Assembly (NCBI GenBank): GCA_965261065.1
Contig: OZ253444.1
Location: forward strand, 2,604,001-2,668,000
Direction of reading: 5' to 3'
DNA: 64,000 nucleotides
From: JAKZVK01 sp965261065
GTDB taxonomy: Bacteria > Acidobacteriota > Terriglobia > Bryobacterales > UBA6623
The position numbers were made by a program, and so were the translations under genes. Under the pieces are notes generated by a model that was not told the origin of the DNA, searched no databases, and worked only from the letters and a program-made list of their open reading frames with translations. Shown piece by piece: positions 18,410 to 26,673 of the stretch (position 1 is the first letter of the stretch; every line of letters starts with the position of its first letter).

Positions 18410-19579
18410 CTACGCGCGATTCCCGCCGCCCCAAGCGGAGGTAAACATCTCCCCTTCGATGAAGCGGTTCGGCCGAAACGCATGGATGTCAATCTTCGGC
18501 TCGACTCCGGCAATCATGTCGCTCAACGAGTCGCCGATCGGAGGCCCGAGCTTGAAGCCGTGCCCACTGCCTCCGAAACAAGCATAGTACCCGTCAAGAC
18601 CGGGTTCCGGACCTACCAGCGGATGCCAATCGTCCGTGATGGCATACATCGAACCCCAACCCGCGAGCAGTTCTTGCTCCTTGAGTGCGGGCATTCTTCG
18701 AAAGAGGCCCGCTTCAATCCGACGGCGCGAGCGTGCGTCCAACTCAGGATCATAGTTGTCAATGTCCAGGGGCTCGACTTCTTTTGGCGGCCCGAGCCCC
18801 GAAAGCACGCGCCCGTCGCCTTCCGGCCGGATATACACCTGCAGGTTGGGATCGGCGATGACCGGAAAGTCGGCGTACCCGGCGGGTCTCTTGACAACGA
18901 GATCCGCCTCGCGGCTCCAGCGCAAGGAATAGTTCAGTCCGATCGTAAGCCCGATCGCGCGAGCCCAACCGCCGGCGGCGTTCACGGCCACAGAGGTTTC
19001 GATTGTCCCTTGATCGGTCTCTACGGCGCTGACTTGATGGCCGGTCAAGCGTATCCTTGTCGCCGCGACGCCTTCATGAGCCGACAACCCCCAATCCTTA
19101 GCTCTGTTTACCAGGTTCTCCGTCGTTTTGGTCGGGTTGACATACCCGGACAGCGGTTCGTGGATGCCAAAAACAATGTCGTCCACGTCGATGAGTGGAG
19201 CTAGTTCTTTGATCCGGCCGGGGGAGACTTTGTTCGCGACCGCGCCCTCGGGCCTGGGGATCTGGAGTATCTGTTCTCCCGTCTTTGCGAGTTTCTCTCC
19301 GAACAGGCAACAATACCCGACCTGCCGAAAGTCGCAGTCTCCCCCAAGCGCTTCCGCGGCATTCTCGAACCACGATCGTGAACGTAGCGCAAGTTCCATG
19401 GTCAGAGGGTTCGAATAGAACGTCCTGACAATGGCCGCCGAATGCCCCGTGCTCACCGCAGCCAACCTGGTCTTCTCAACCAGTACAACCTTTCCAAACT
19501 TCTTCTTGGCCAGAAAGTGAGCCGTGCTGGCGCCGAGGATTCCGCCTCCAATCACCACTGCATCCGCTGTCTTTTCCAT
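18410..19579 (-). CDS. FAD-dependent oxidoreductase (DAO / sarcosine oxidase-like), copy 2
   Basis: 389 residues, the same length as the copy at 586-1755. The N-terminal FAD motif is ADAVVIGGGILGASTAHFLAK (about 5-25), followed by VVLVEK and the GHSAAIVRTFYSNP segment corresponding to GRSAAIVRQHYSSE in copy 1. The C-terminal cap ACFGGSGHGFKLGPPIG closes the FAD site. Probable substrate is an amine or N-substituted amino acid. It is the first gene of a four-gene unit (oxidoreductase, ceramidase-like, MFS, AraC). The ATG at 19579 is preceded by AGAAAGAG. The two paralogues differ at many positions, so the duplication is old or the copies were acquired separately. Confidence 0.9.
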   Translation of the reverse strand: MEKTADAVVIGGGILGASTAHFLAKKKFGKVVLVEKTRLAAVSTGHSAAIVRTFYSNPLTMELALRSRSWFENAAEALGGDCDFRQVGYCCLFGEKLAKTGEQILQIPRPEGAVANKVSPGRIKELAPLIDVDDIVFGIHEPLSGYVNPTKTTENLVNRAKDWGLSAHEGVAATRIRLTGHQVSAVETDQGTIETSVAVNAAGGWARAIGLTIGLNYSLRWSREADLVVKRPAGYADFPVIADPNLQVYIRPEGDGRVLSGLGPPKEVEPLDIDNYDPELDARSRRRIEAGLFRRMPALKEQELLAGWGSMYAITDDWHPLVGPEPGLDGYYACFGGSGHGFKLGPPIGDSLSDMIAGVEPKIDIHAFRPNRFIEGEMFTSAWGGGNRA

Positions 19580-20275
19580 TCTCTTTCTCGCTTCCCACTT
19601 CCATGGCCCGTGTACTTAGATGTTGCACTATGGCCCCTCCGAGTCTTGGCGATCGATTACAGAGCCCCTCCCCAATACGGAAAACACCCAGGATCCCATC
19701 CCCGAGTAGCGGGGAGTATGACAAACGTCGGAGGGCTTGTCAAGACCAGTTTCATTGGTGAGGAGGATATTTCAGTATTCTGAAAGTGCTGACGGCTTGC
19801 GCCGTCCGCGCATCTTTCGGGCCGGCTTCGGCGGGCCCGCGACAAGGGGTTCGCTCTTACCCAACGGCCTTTTGGAACCACGAAGATGGGCTGCGGGCGG
19901 GTCGGCACCGATGGCCGCCGGCCGGACTCTACAGTATCCGCGACGTTCGTGCGTGAGGGTGTTTGGGCCGGCGTGGCGGTTTCAGTCGTGCGCCTTCGTG
20001 TTGCAGGCAGCGACCCGGTCGGATGTGATGCGGGTCGCGGATTCGCTCCGGGCCGGACTCAATTCACTGTCTGTACCCGAGGTTTTCCGACAGCGTTCGA
20101 GCCGTCGATTTCACAACAGTGGTGTGGTTGTGCTTCATGTGCCTGTCGAACTTCGAAGCGATTCCACGAGGGCCGAGTTTGGCTGTGATTGCTTCTTCAG
20201 GAATGGGACGACTCGCGCCGGCAACTTGTGACGTTGGGGTATGACACGCTGGAGAAACCCGCAAGGGGATTCATA
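19580..20275. other. Non-coding stretch, no gene recognised
   Basis: About 700 bases upstream of the oxidoreductase unit. Several frames are open here, the longest at 19737-20231 on the + strand (164 codons), but its composition is arginine/serine-rich with no recognisable domain and no ribosome site, so I do not call it. The left part must contain the promoter of the minus-strand unit; I see no convincing -35/-10 pair. Confidence 0.5.
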
Positions 20276-20365
20276 TGGCGGAGAGAGAGGGATTCGAACC
20301 CTCGGTAGAGTTTCCCCTACACACGCTTTCCAAGCGTGCGCCTTCAGCCACTCGGCCATCTCTCC
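20276..20365 (-). tRNA. tRNA-Ser (anticodon GGA)
   Basis: Read on the minus strand it begins GGAGAGATGGCCGAGTGG and ends with the T arm GAGGGTTCGAATCCCTC, then the acceptor strand TCTCTCC, discriminator G and an encoded CCA. The acceptor stem (GGAGAGA/TCTCTCC) pairs perfectly. The anticodon loop CTTGGAAAG inside an ACGC/GCGT-type stem gives GGA (serine UCC/UCU), and there is a long variable arm (GTGTAGGGGAAACTCTACC) typical of class II tRNA-Ser. Length 90 including CCA. Confidence 0.97.
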
Positions 20366-20555
20366 GCGAGGAAGGTGTTGCGGGTTGCCCGGGCCAGCGC
20401 CTAGACAGGATGCTGCTTCCTTATTCTATGGGTAAGTGGTGAGGAGCGCAAACGGGTGAGATCCCAATCCGCCCTCGCGCGCCTCCACGTAGTCGGCGTG
20501 CAAAGCCACGATCGAGTTCGACAACGCTCCAGACGTAGATGCGATTCCGGGCGCG

Positions 20556-20580
20556 AGCACGGCATGTCGGGCCCCTACAT
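20556..20580 (-). repeat. Degenerate copy of the dispersed GGGCACGGCATGCCGTGCCC palindrome
   Basis: Inverted orientation, preceded (on the minus strand) by the same ATGTAGGGG lead as the other copies; several palindrome positions have changed. See the copies near 25003, 45326 and 48226. Confidence 0.6.
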
Positions 20581-20642
20581 GGCACAATCAGGCTTTTCAC
20601 ACAGGTGATCGGAGGGAAGCCGTGCGGCTCTTTCCACAACCT

Positions 20643-23210
20643 TTAGTTTGCCTGCTCGATCGCCTCGCGCGCCCTTTTACGATACACCTCGCGCGCTTCC
20701 TCGAACTGTGCGAAGACGTGTTGTTTCTCGCGCTCGGAGCGCCAGCCGAACCAATCGGCGGCCTGACACTCGAGCTTGTCGATCCATTGTAGGAAATACT
20801 CGGCCGACTCGCGGCTGCGGATCTTCCCCTCACCAACGTAGACGCGGATGCCACTCGTGACCGCCTGTGCATACGCCGCCGGGTCGCCTTTGGGGTACGT
20901 GCCGGCTTCGACGACCAACGTGAACCAGCCGCTCTCGGAAAGCTCGGCGGTCTCTCGCAGTGTTACGTTGCGGCGGTCGTCGCCGATGGCGATTTCCTTC
21001 CAGATCTCGCCATTGTGATAGATCAGCACCTTGTGGAGGTCCGTCGTCGACCAGACGCGTCCTTCGATGGTAACCTCGCCGCCGCCGGGGCCCATCTTGA
21101 CGTCCTCGCCGGGGCCCTTGCCGTTAATCGTGAACTCGACCAGCGGGCCGCTGCTGACGTAGGTGCGGCCTTGTTTGATCGACTCGATCCACCCTTGCGC
21201 CGTGAAGTTGTCGCCGAGATGCGAATACGTACGAATCGAGCCGATCGGACGATGCTTGCGCAGGTTGTTGAGCGCGTCCTCTCCGCCGACGGGCGTGATG
21301 CGGAAGTCGTTATTGAGCGCGTGATGCAGCACGATCACCGCCGCCCGCGAGGACGACGACCATTCAAAACCGTCGGCCGTTCCCAGAGCGAGATCGACTG
21401 CGAACCCCTTGGCGCCGCCGAGGCCGCCCAACAAGGGGTCGTTGTTGCCGCCGAACGCGTGAACGTAGCCCACCGCGGCGCCCTGTGCGCGGGCCTTGCG
21501 GAACAGGTCGGTGTTGCTGGGGTAGAGGCTTTCGACGCCCGTCCCTTCGTAGCCGGTGAGGAAGGGCGAGATGTAGTGGTCATCGAGCCCGATGTAGAAA
21601 GTGTGCCCCCAGAAGGGCGGCCGGTTCTCTTCGCCGAAAACGACGATCTGCTCGGCGTTGCCTTTGGACGACGAGTGCTCGCCGCCGCCTTTCTCGAAGT
21701 ACTGCCAATCGAGGATGCGGTTGTCTTTGTTGGCAATGAGGGCGCTGAGGATGTCCATGTCCTGGGAGCGGGCGGTCATCATCAGGTAGTCGGGCGTAAT
21801 GCGGGCCGTGCCGCCGTAGTTCATGTGGGTGTGGGTCGTGCCGCTGTACCAGCCCTTAGCGGCCATGTCGACGATGGGCTCGAGCGTGATCTCGACCTCG
21901 GCGGTCTTGTTCGCTTCGATTTCGATCTGCCGCCGCACCGGCTTGTACTCGAAACCCTTGACGGCCTCGAGAGTGAAGCGGCCGGCGGGCGCCTCGAGCG
22001 TGAAGCCACCTTCGGTGTAGAAGACGTTCTGCCCGCGCAGGCCGGGCACGCGCGCGGTGATGGGGAACGTATCCGGCGGCGCGTACATCTTGCCGTCGGA
22101 CGCAGTGTTGGCGATGCGCGCGGCGGTGGGTTTGCCGGTTCGCGCATCGCGCAGCTTGACGCGCACCTTCCCCATCGGCCGCTTCCATTGCCTTTCGGTG
22201 ATGGTGACCTTGCGCTGCGCTCCGCCGTAGGTTTCGAGCAGCCAAAGCTGCGGCGGGCCCTCTTCGTTCGAGATGAAGGCGATCCATTCGCCGTCGGGCG
22301 ACCAGCGCGGATGGAAGTGGTCGTGGTCGCCGAAGGTCATCTTGTAGGGCTGTCCACCGGACGTTGGCAGTACGTAGAGGTGATTGAACTGGTCGCCCGA
22401 GCCGCGCGTCGAGGCGTAGACGAAGCGCTTGCCGTCGGGCGAGACATCGGGGCGCGTGCGGTAGAGGCTTTGCTCGTTCAAGATCAGCGTGCGGTGCTCG
22501 AACCCTTCGGCCTCGGCCGGGACGCGCCAGATATTGCCGGAGCCGAGCGGGACGTCGCGGTTCGAGACGAGCAGCAGCTCGCGGCCGTCAGGCATCCAGG
22601 CGGGTTCGATGTGCATGTCCCACTCGCCGAAGTAGAGACGGCTGTTGCGGTACTTGTGGTCGGTGCTCAGCGCGACGGCTTCGCCGGCCCAGTCGCCGTT
22701 TTGAATGACCCGCGTGAACAGGTTGAAGGCGCCGTTGGGCGCGGTGGAGGTGTAGGCGACGCGGCGTCCGTCTGGCGAAAAGACTGGGTCGGTGTAGACC
22801 TGGTTGTCGTGCGTCAGGGCGTGGGAGCGGTCGGTCTCGACGTTGAGAACCTCCAACTGAATGCTCAGGCCATCGTCGTCGGCGCTGTAGATGATCCACT
22901 TGCCGTCAGAGGACCAATCGGGCGCGGAGTGGTACTTCTCGCCGTGAGTCAGCTCGATCGCGCGGCCGGTTGCGGGGTCGACTTTCCAGATCGACCCGTG
23001 CATCGAGACGGCTATCCACTTGCCGTCGGGCGACCACGAGGGCGCCCACGGCGTCGGGAGCGGCGTGTGAGCGAGGTAGTAGGAGGAGAGGTAGTTGCTA
23101 CGGAGTTTGAGATTGGGGTACTCGCCGCCTTGGGCGTGGAGAGTCGCAGTGGACAGCAACGAGACGACAACCAACGATAGAAGCGCCAAACGAAAACAGG
23201 TTTGTGACAT
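20643..23210 (-). CDS. Secreted TolB/PD40-propeller plus CehA/McbA-type metallohydrolase (PHP-like) fusion
   Basis: 855 residues from the ATG at 23210, which starts a clear Sec signal peptide (FRLALLSLVVVSLLSTATLHAQ). Residues about 50-370 contain repeated PD40/TolB blades (APSWSPDGKWIAV, APDWSSDGKWIIYSADDD, DPVFSPDGRRVAYTST, RPDVSPDGKRFVYAST, HPRWSPDGEWIAFIS), a beta-propeller. A carboxypeptidase-regulatory-like beta domain follows (about 380-475), then a CehA/McbA-family PHP-like region (GWYSGTTHTHMNYGG at about 482-496, GYVHAFGG, VIVLHHALNNDFRI), where histidines would bind metals. Such proteins are outer-membrane or periplasmic hydrolases, possibly phosphoesterase or amidohydrolase-like. 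Readings extending upstream to 23294 enter intergenic sequence and lack the signal peptide at the front. It ends 277 bases from the tRNA gene. Confidence 0.88.
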   Translation of the reverse strand: MSQTCFRLALLSLVVVSLLSTATLHAQGGEYPNLKLRSNYLSSYYLAHTPLPTPWAPSWSPDGKWIAVSMHGSIWKVDPATGRAIELTHGEKYHSAPDWSSDGKWIIYSADDDGLSIQLEVLNVETDRSHALTHDNQVYTDPVFSPDGRRVAYTSTAPNGAFNLFTRVIQNGDWAGEAVALSTDHKYRNSRLYFGEWDMHIEPAWMPDGRELLLVSNRDVPLGSGNIWRVPAEAEGFEHRTLILNEQSLYRTRPDVSPDGKRFVYASTRGSGDQFNHLYVLPTSGGQPYKMTFGDHDHFHPRWSPDGEWIAFISNEEGPPQLWLLETYGGAQRKVTITERQWKRPMGKVRVKLRDARTGKPTAARIANTASDGKMYAPPDTFPITARVPGLRGQNVFYTEGGFTLEAPAGRFTLEAVKGFEYKPVRRQIEIEANKTAEVEITLEPIVDMAAKGWYSGTTHTHMNYGGTARITPDYLMMTARSQDMDILSALIANKDNRILDWQYFEKGGGEHSSSKGNAEQIVVFGEENRPPFWGHTFYIGLDDHYISPFLTGYEGTGVESLYPSNTDLFRKARAQGAAVGYVHAFGGNNDPLLGGLGGAKGFAVDLALGTADGFEWSSSSRAAVIVLHHALNNDFRITPVGGEDALNNLRKHRPIGSIRTYSHLGDNFTAQGWIESIKQGRTYVSSGPLVEFTINGKGPGEDVKMGPGGGEVTIEGRVWSTTDLHKVLIYHNGEIWKEIAIGDDRRNVTLRETAELSESGWFTLVVEAGTYPKGDPAAYAQAVTSGIRVYVGEGKIRSRESAEYFLQWIDKLECQAADWFGWRSEREKQHVFAQFEEAREVYRKRAREAIEQAN

Positions 23211-23320
23211 AAAGGGACCACCCAAGCGAGGATTGAAACCACGAGCCATCGGTGGCGCAAGCCCCAAGCTTGCCCGCTCGCGAGTCAGGACCACAACTTA
23301 GCACGGTGAACGTGTCAACG

Positions 23321-23365
23321 CCCAATAGAAATGTCCCCCTCGGTAGCTCGATAGAAGTGTCCCCT
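23321..23365. repeat. Tandem subterminal motif at the left end of the IS1202-like element
   Basis: Two copies of an A-T-A-G-A-A-[A/G]-T-G-T-C-C-C-C motif (CCCAATAGAAATGTCCCC at 23321-23338 and CGATAGAAGTGTCCCC at 23349-23364). The right end (24859-24903) has two complementary copies. These paired sites are likely transposase-binding sites. Confidence 0.7.
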
Positions 23366-23548
23366 TGTGTTTCTTGTTCGTAGGAGAGATATCGTCGTCG
23401 TCGGGGCTGTGGAACTGTGGGAATCGCGTAGCGATTTCCAAGGGGCGGTGGGAAGGGTGGAAAACCATCCACCGCTCCTCGAACCCGGTACTGCTGCCTC
23501 GATAGATTTTCCACGCTTTCCATCCGACCCGGCATTTCCACAGCCCTC

Positions 23549-24829
23549 TTATGTATTCGCAGCCCGTTTTTTCCGTAACACAGCTCGCCGCCAGGGGTGG
23601 TCCGCCGCCGGCTTGCGCCCGCCCCCCGGACGCTGCTGTGGTGCTGGTTTCGTCCGCAGCTGTGGCGTCGGCGTGGCGATCACGTCGTGCTCGATCTCGT
23701 GCCCGTCAAACCTCACCTGCAAGCTCTCATCGCGCCACTGTTGGACCGTCACCCGTGCCCCCGCCCCCACGCCCTGGTTGCGTTTCGGCTTCAACTGCAA
23801 ACAACGATTCTCGAAACGCACCACCCGGTCGTTGCTCACCACCCGTTCGTACTCGCAACAGAACACCCCTCGCAGCTCGGTGCCGCGGGGGAGCGCCTGG
23901 TGAAAGTCCGCTGCCGCCGCCGGCTCACAGGCGAAGCGCTCGTTGTGCTCGGCCAGGTACTCCTCGTCGAGATAACGGTTCGCCGCCTCGTACTCGACGA
24001 TCCCGCGCAGCCGCATCTTCTTGATCAGGCGGTCTTGGTGCGTGCCGTGATGGCGCTCCACTCGGCCCTTGGCTTGCGGCGAGGAAGCCGCCATGATCGT
24101 AATGCCGAGCTTGGCACACATGCGCCCGAACTGCGTCTCGGGCTTGATGCCTGCCAGCGCTTCCCGCGACGTCGGCTGGCGCTGGTAGACGTTTTTCCAG
24201 TCGCAGTACAACGCCTTGGGAACGCCGTGTTGACGTACCCAGGCTGCGAGCAGATCGGCCGCGGCCCAGGTCGTTTCCTGGTCCGAGAAACGGCACAGCG
24301 CCACACCGGTCGCGTCATCGACGAAGTTCATCAGACAGGCTTTCGGGCCGCGTTCTTCCAGCCAGTGGTGGTGCGAACCGTCGAGTTGAATCAGCTCGCC
24401 GAAGTGCGCTTTGCGTTGGCGCCGGGTGCGATGCGGTTGGCGCTTGCGACGGCGGCTCCACAGACCCGCGGCGAGCATCCAGCGCCGCAGTGTTTCGCGC
24501 GGCACTTCCAGGCCGTGGTCGGCTGCCAGATGTTCCGACGCCAGCGTCGGCCCGAAGCGCTCGTGCCCCTCGCCCGCATAGTTCTCGCGCACCAACTCGA
24601 GAACCTGCTGGCGTCGCTTCTGATCGGCTCGGTTCGAAGCACGGCCGACGTTAACGTGCACCAAAGCCTTGGCCCCGCCCGCACGGTAACGCTTCTTCAG
24701 ACGCTTCGCATGGCGGTAGCTGACCTCCAGCAGCTCGGCGGCTTCGGTCAACTTCAGTTCCCCTCGTTTCACTCGGCTCAGCACTTCGCCGCGCCTCAAC
24801 TCCTTGGCACTCATCCATGTCCTTCCCAC
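23549..24829 (-). CDS. ISNCY/IS1202-group transposase
   Basis: 426 residues. The N-terminal helix-turn-helix (LSRVKRGELKLTEAAELLEVSYRHAKRLKKRY) is followed by a second HTH-like region (ETLRRWMLAAGLWSRRRKRQ). The rve-type integrase core follows: first aspartate in FGELIQLDGSHHHWLEERG (about 150), second in ALYCDWKNVYQ (about 219), and glutamate in SSPQAKGRVERHHGTHQDRL (about 258), a classic DDE arrangement with the QAKGRVER signature. The C-terminal beta region (CEYERVVSNDRVVRFENRCLQL) is also typical. It is intact. An alternative start is the internal ATG five codons in (24814), which is nearer the usual family start. Confidence 0.93.
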   Translation of the reverse strand: MGRTWMSAKELRRGEVLSRVKRGELKLTEAAELLEVSYRHAKRLKKRYRAGGAKALVHVNVGRASNRADQKRRQQVLELVRENYAGEGHERFGPTLASEHLAADHGLEVPRETLRRWMLAAGLWSRRRKRQPHRTRRQRKAHFGELIQLDGSHHHWLEERGPKACLMNFVDDATGVALCRFSDQETTWAAADLLAAWVRQHGVPKALYCDWKNVYQRQPTSREALAGIKPETQFGRMCAKLGITIMAASSPQAKGRVERHHGTHQDRLIKKMRLRGIVEYEAANRYLDEEYLAEHNERFACEPAAAADFHQALPRGTELRGVFCCEYERVVSNDRVVRFENRCLQLKPKRNQGVGAGARVTVQQWRDESLQVRFDGHEIEHDVIATPTPQLRTKPAPQQRPGGGRKPAADHPWRRAVLRKKRAANT

Positions 24830-24995
24830 TCTCGGCTCCTCCTTCGGAGCCTCAGAGTAGGGGACATTTCTATTGGGCGCTCAAGGGGACATTATCATTG
24901 GGCTTCAACACTTAGCACGGTGAACGCAGCCGGGGTGAGGGTAGTACTGCGCAGCTATTCGCCGGTCGCGAAGATCGAGAAATGGCGCGGGTCAG

Positions 24996-25048
24996 AATGT
25001 AGGGGCACGGCATGTCGTGCCCGCCTACTCGACCCGCCGCAACCCGGG
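24996..25048 (+). repeat. Dispersed palindromic repeat copy (one mismatch)
   Basis: Contains GGGCACGGCATGTCGTGCCC at 25003-25022, one base from the perfect palindrome, preceded by ATGTAG and followed by CGCCTACTCGACCCGCCGCAA, which resembles the sequence after the copy at 45326 (CGCCTGCTCGATCGACCGCAA). The homology thus extends over roughly 47 bases. Confidence 0.8.
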
Positions 25049-25103
25049 GGGCGTCGATGCGCCCTCACGAGAAACATCGCTTCCACGACGAGTTGCCGGG
25101 CCG

Positions 25104-25484
25104 TCAATCGCCGGCCGCTTCAGCCGCCACAGGCTCGGTAGCGAGAGCCTGCTGAATGGCCTCGACCTGCTGGGGCGAGCTTTCCGGCATGGGCTCCCGT
25201 GGCAGTCCGCCGTTGCGCCGCTGCAGGCGCAGCGCCGTCTTGACGTTAGCCGGCAGATTCGGCGCGTCGATCGCGTTCCAAAGCTGCAACAGGCTCTTGT
25301 GCAGACCGAGCGCGCGTGCGTGATCACCGTCACGAACCGCGTCCCACTGCGAGACGCACCACTCGGGCGCGGCCGTCAAGATCGCCGCCACCGAGCCGTG
25401 CGCCCCCAGGCTGTAGGAGGGGTAGAGCAGCGCGTCCACGGCACTGAGGATTAGCACGTCCTTCCGCTCGCGCAGGTCTTCGGG
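25104..25484 (-). pseudogene. C-terminal fragment of a dihydrodipicolinate synthase (DapA)-family gene
   Basis: The last ~125 residues of a DHDPS/N-acetylneuraminate lyase-family protein: EDLRERKDVLILSAVDALLYPSYSLGAHGSVAAILTAAPEWCV, then WDAVRDGDHARALGLHKSLLQLWNAIDAPNLPANVKTALRLQ. This corresponds to the final barrel strands and C-terminal helices of the family. The N-terminal half, with the tyrosine and Schiff-base lysine, is missing, and the homology ends abruptly near 25484, where a piece of an unrelated gene in the opposite orientation begins. The fragment cannot be an active enzyme. It is a remnant left by a deletion or rearrangement, close to the IS1202-like element. Confidence 0.75.
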
Positions 25485-25566
25485 CCACCGTCAAGTTCCT
25501 TCCGACGATGACGCCGGAGGACCTCCAGAAGGCGGGATTTGACGAGATCGAAAAGAAGTGGGGCTA
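25485..25566 (+). pseudogene. Short C-terminal remnant of an unidentified gene
   Basis: The frame reads TVKFLPTMTPEDLQKAGF and DEIEKKWG before a TAG at 25564-25566. It looks like a genuine protein terminus (helical, charged, balanced composition) but has no upstream part, because the sequence switches to the dapA fragment on the other strand. I cannot name the parent protein. It marks one side of the scar. Confidence 0.4.
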
Positions 25567-26193
25567 GGCTCTGACCGCTGCTCTGGCCAGGCCGTATCCA
25601 AAGACCCCACAAAGGAGAGAGAATCCCAGCGGGAAGAACGGAAAGAACATCGCGCCTGCAATGTCGTCCGCACGTTCCCCCAATAGCTGGACCACCGGGA
25701 CCAGGAGCAGTGCTGCCAGTACCGCAGTGATCATGAGAATGAGAACCAAGGTGTCCCATCTCCCTGTAAGGATTCGGAAGCTGAAGTAAGCCAGCATTGG
25801 CATGACCAGGGCCGCAAGATAAACCGACGCCTGGTTGAGCACGCTGGTCAGCAGAGGGAAGCTTTTCCGGGAGGCTCCGGGCAAAAGTTGTTCGAAGACG
25901 ATGCTCAGAACGATCGCTGCGGCGAACGCGATTGGGAAAGAAGCTGCCACGATCAACGTGGCGCTCAGGTATCGGCCAGCGGTGGCGTTCACAGAGAGCC
26001 AGTGGAGCTTGCGGCCTAGAACGATCCCGAGCGCTAGGCTTGGCAGGCAAAGGGCGACCGTAGGGGCGAAGAACTGGACCCAGCCCCACCACTCGAGATG
26101 CCGCGACAAGATGTTGATGGCATAAACGCAGAGGGCACACACGAAGAACAGCGCGAAAACCTTGGTTGCGTTTGGGGAGGTTGCCGCTTCCAT
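25564..26193 (-). CDS. Hypothetical integral membrane protein
   Basis: 209 residues with about six hydrophobic segments (VFALFFVCALCVYAINIL, FFAPTVALCLPSLALGIVLG, YLSATLIVAASFPIAFAAAIVLSIVF, YLAALVMPMLAYFSFRIL, LVLILMITAVLAALLLVPVV, AMFFPFFPLGFSLLCGVFGYGLA). No domain recognised. The start ATG at 26193 follows a GGAAG-like site. It is divergent from the small gene at 26264, sharing a 70-base intergenic region, and probably an inner-membrane protein of unknown role. The alternating hydrophobic/charged pattern supports a real gene. Confidence 0.65.
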   Translation of the reverse strand: MEAATSPNATKVFALFFVCALCVYAINILSRHLEWWGWVQFFAPTVALCLPSLALGIVLGRKLHWLSVNATAGRYLSATLIVAASFPIAFAAAIVLSIVFEQLLPGASRKSFPLLTSVLNQASVYLAALVMPMLAYFSFRILTGRWDTLVLILMITAVLAALLLVPVVQLLGERADDIAGAMFFPFFPLGFSLLCGVFGYGLARAAVRA

Positions 26194-26263
26194 CGCTGGC
26201 CTCGATCCAGGGTTCCGAATTTGGGGCTGGCCGCGATGTTAGTGTGACAGGAAGGGAGTGAGG

Positions 26264-26503
26264 ATGCCGCGGCACGAATACTACTTCGTGGAAGGGTACG
26301 TTGTGCGTATGGCCAACCTCGGCTCCGAGTACCTAACGCCTGACGGACGGTGGCTTGAGTACGGTGACCGCTGGGACGTTGTGACGAATGGCCGACGCTT
26401 GCATGGCGGCGAACAAGAGGCGCTAGAAGTAGCGCAGAAGAAGTTCGAGCAGAACAAGGACTGGTGGGAGGAGCACAAGGCCCAGTGGAAAGCTGAATCG
26501 TGA
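26264..26503 (+). CDS. Small hypothetical protein
   Basis: 79 residues from the ATG at 26264, which has AGGAAGGG seven bases upstream. A GTG two codons earlier (26258) is less well placed. The protein is hydrophilic and rich in aromatic and acidic residues (EYYFVEGYVVRMANLGSEY, EQNKDWWEEHKAQW), with a C-terminal amphipathic helix; no domain recognised. Good ribosome site and balanced composition argue that it is expressed. It stands alone, 170 bases before the DUF1553 gene. Confidence 0.5.
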   Translation: MPRHEYYFVEGYVVRMANLGSEYLTPDGRWLEYGDRWDVVTNGRRLHGGEQEALEVAQKKFEQNKDWWEEHKAQWKAES

Positions 26504-26673
26504 GTGGGTTGCTGTCGACCGCAGGTCCCGGTCGTCGCCGATTTACTAGGTTTCTTCGCACTCCGTCTTGCGCCTAATCCATTGAGATTAGTGGGTGCCG
26601 GCGACTTCTAGTGAGCCAGGCCACCTATTGAAAGCTTGACCGTAGTCACCGATAATCCTAGGCAGTGAGTTGT

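Larger units (their letters stand above)
23313..24910 (-). mobile_element. IS1202-like (ISNCY) insertion sequence, 1598 bp
   Basis: Ends are TGTCAACGCCCAATAGAAAT at 23313 and, on the other strand, TGTTGAAGCCCAATGATAAT from 24910; both continue into ATGTCCCC-type sequence. The element is flanked by a perfect 16-bp direct repeat CTTAGCACGGTGAACG (23297-23312 and 24911-24926). Unusually long target duplications are a known property of the IS1202 group. It contains one transposase gene. It lies upstream of the propeller/CehA gene, about 100 bases before that gene's start codon, and could have displaced its promoter. Confidence 0.92.

Noticed and set aside
19737..20231. Open frame of 164 codons on the + strand upstream of tRNA-Ser
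   Set aside because: No ribosome site, no domain, arginine/serine-rich composition as expected from an out-of-frame reading of GC-rich DNA.
20135..20359. Open frame reading MAEWLKAHAWKACVG…
   Set aside because: It is the tRNA-Ser gene read as protein.
21015..23180. 721-codon open frame on the + strand
   Set aside because: Antisense to the propeller/CehA gene; composition is dominated by A, R, G and V and it has no signal peptide or domain. High GC produces long antisense frames.
23597..25141. 514-codon open frame on the + strand
   Set aside because: Antisense to the IS1202-like transposase and extends past the end of the element.
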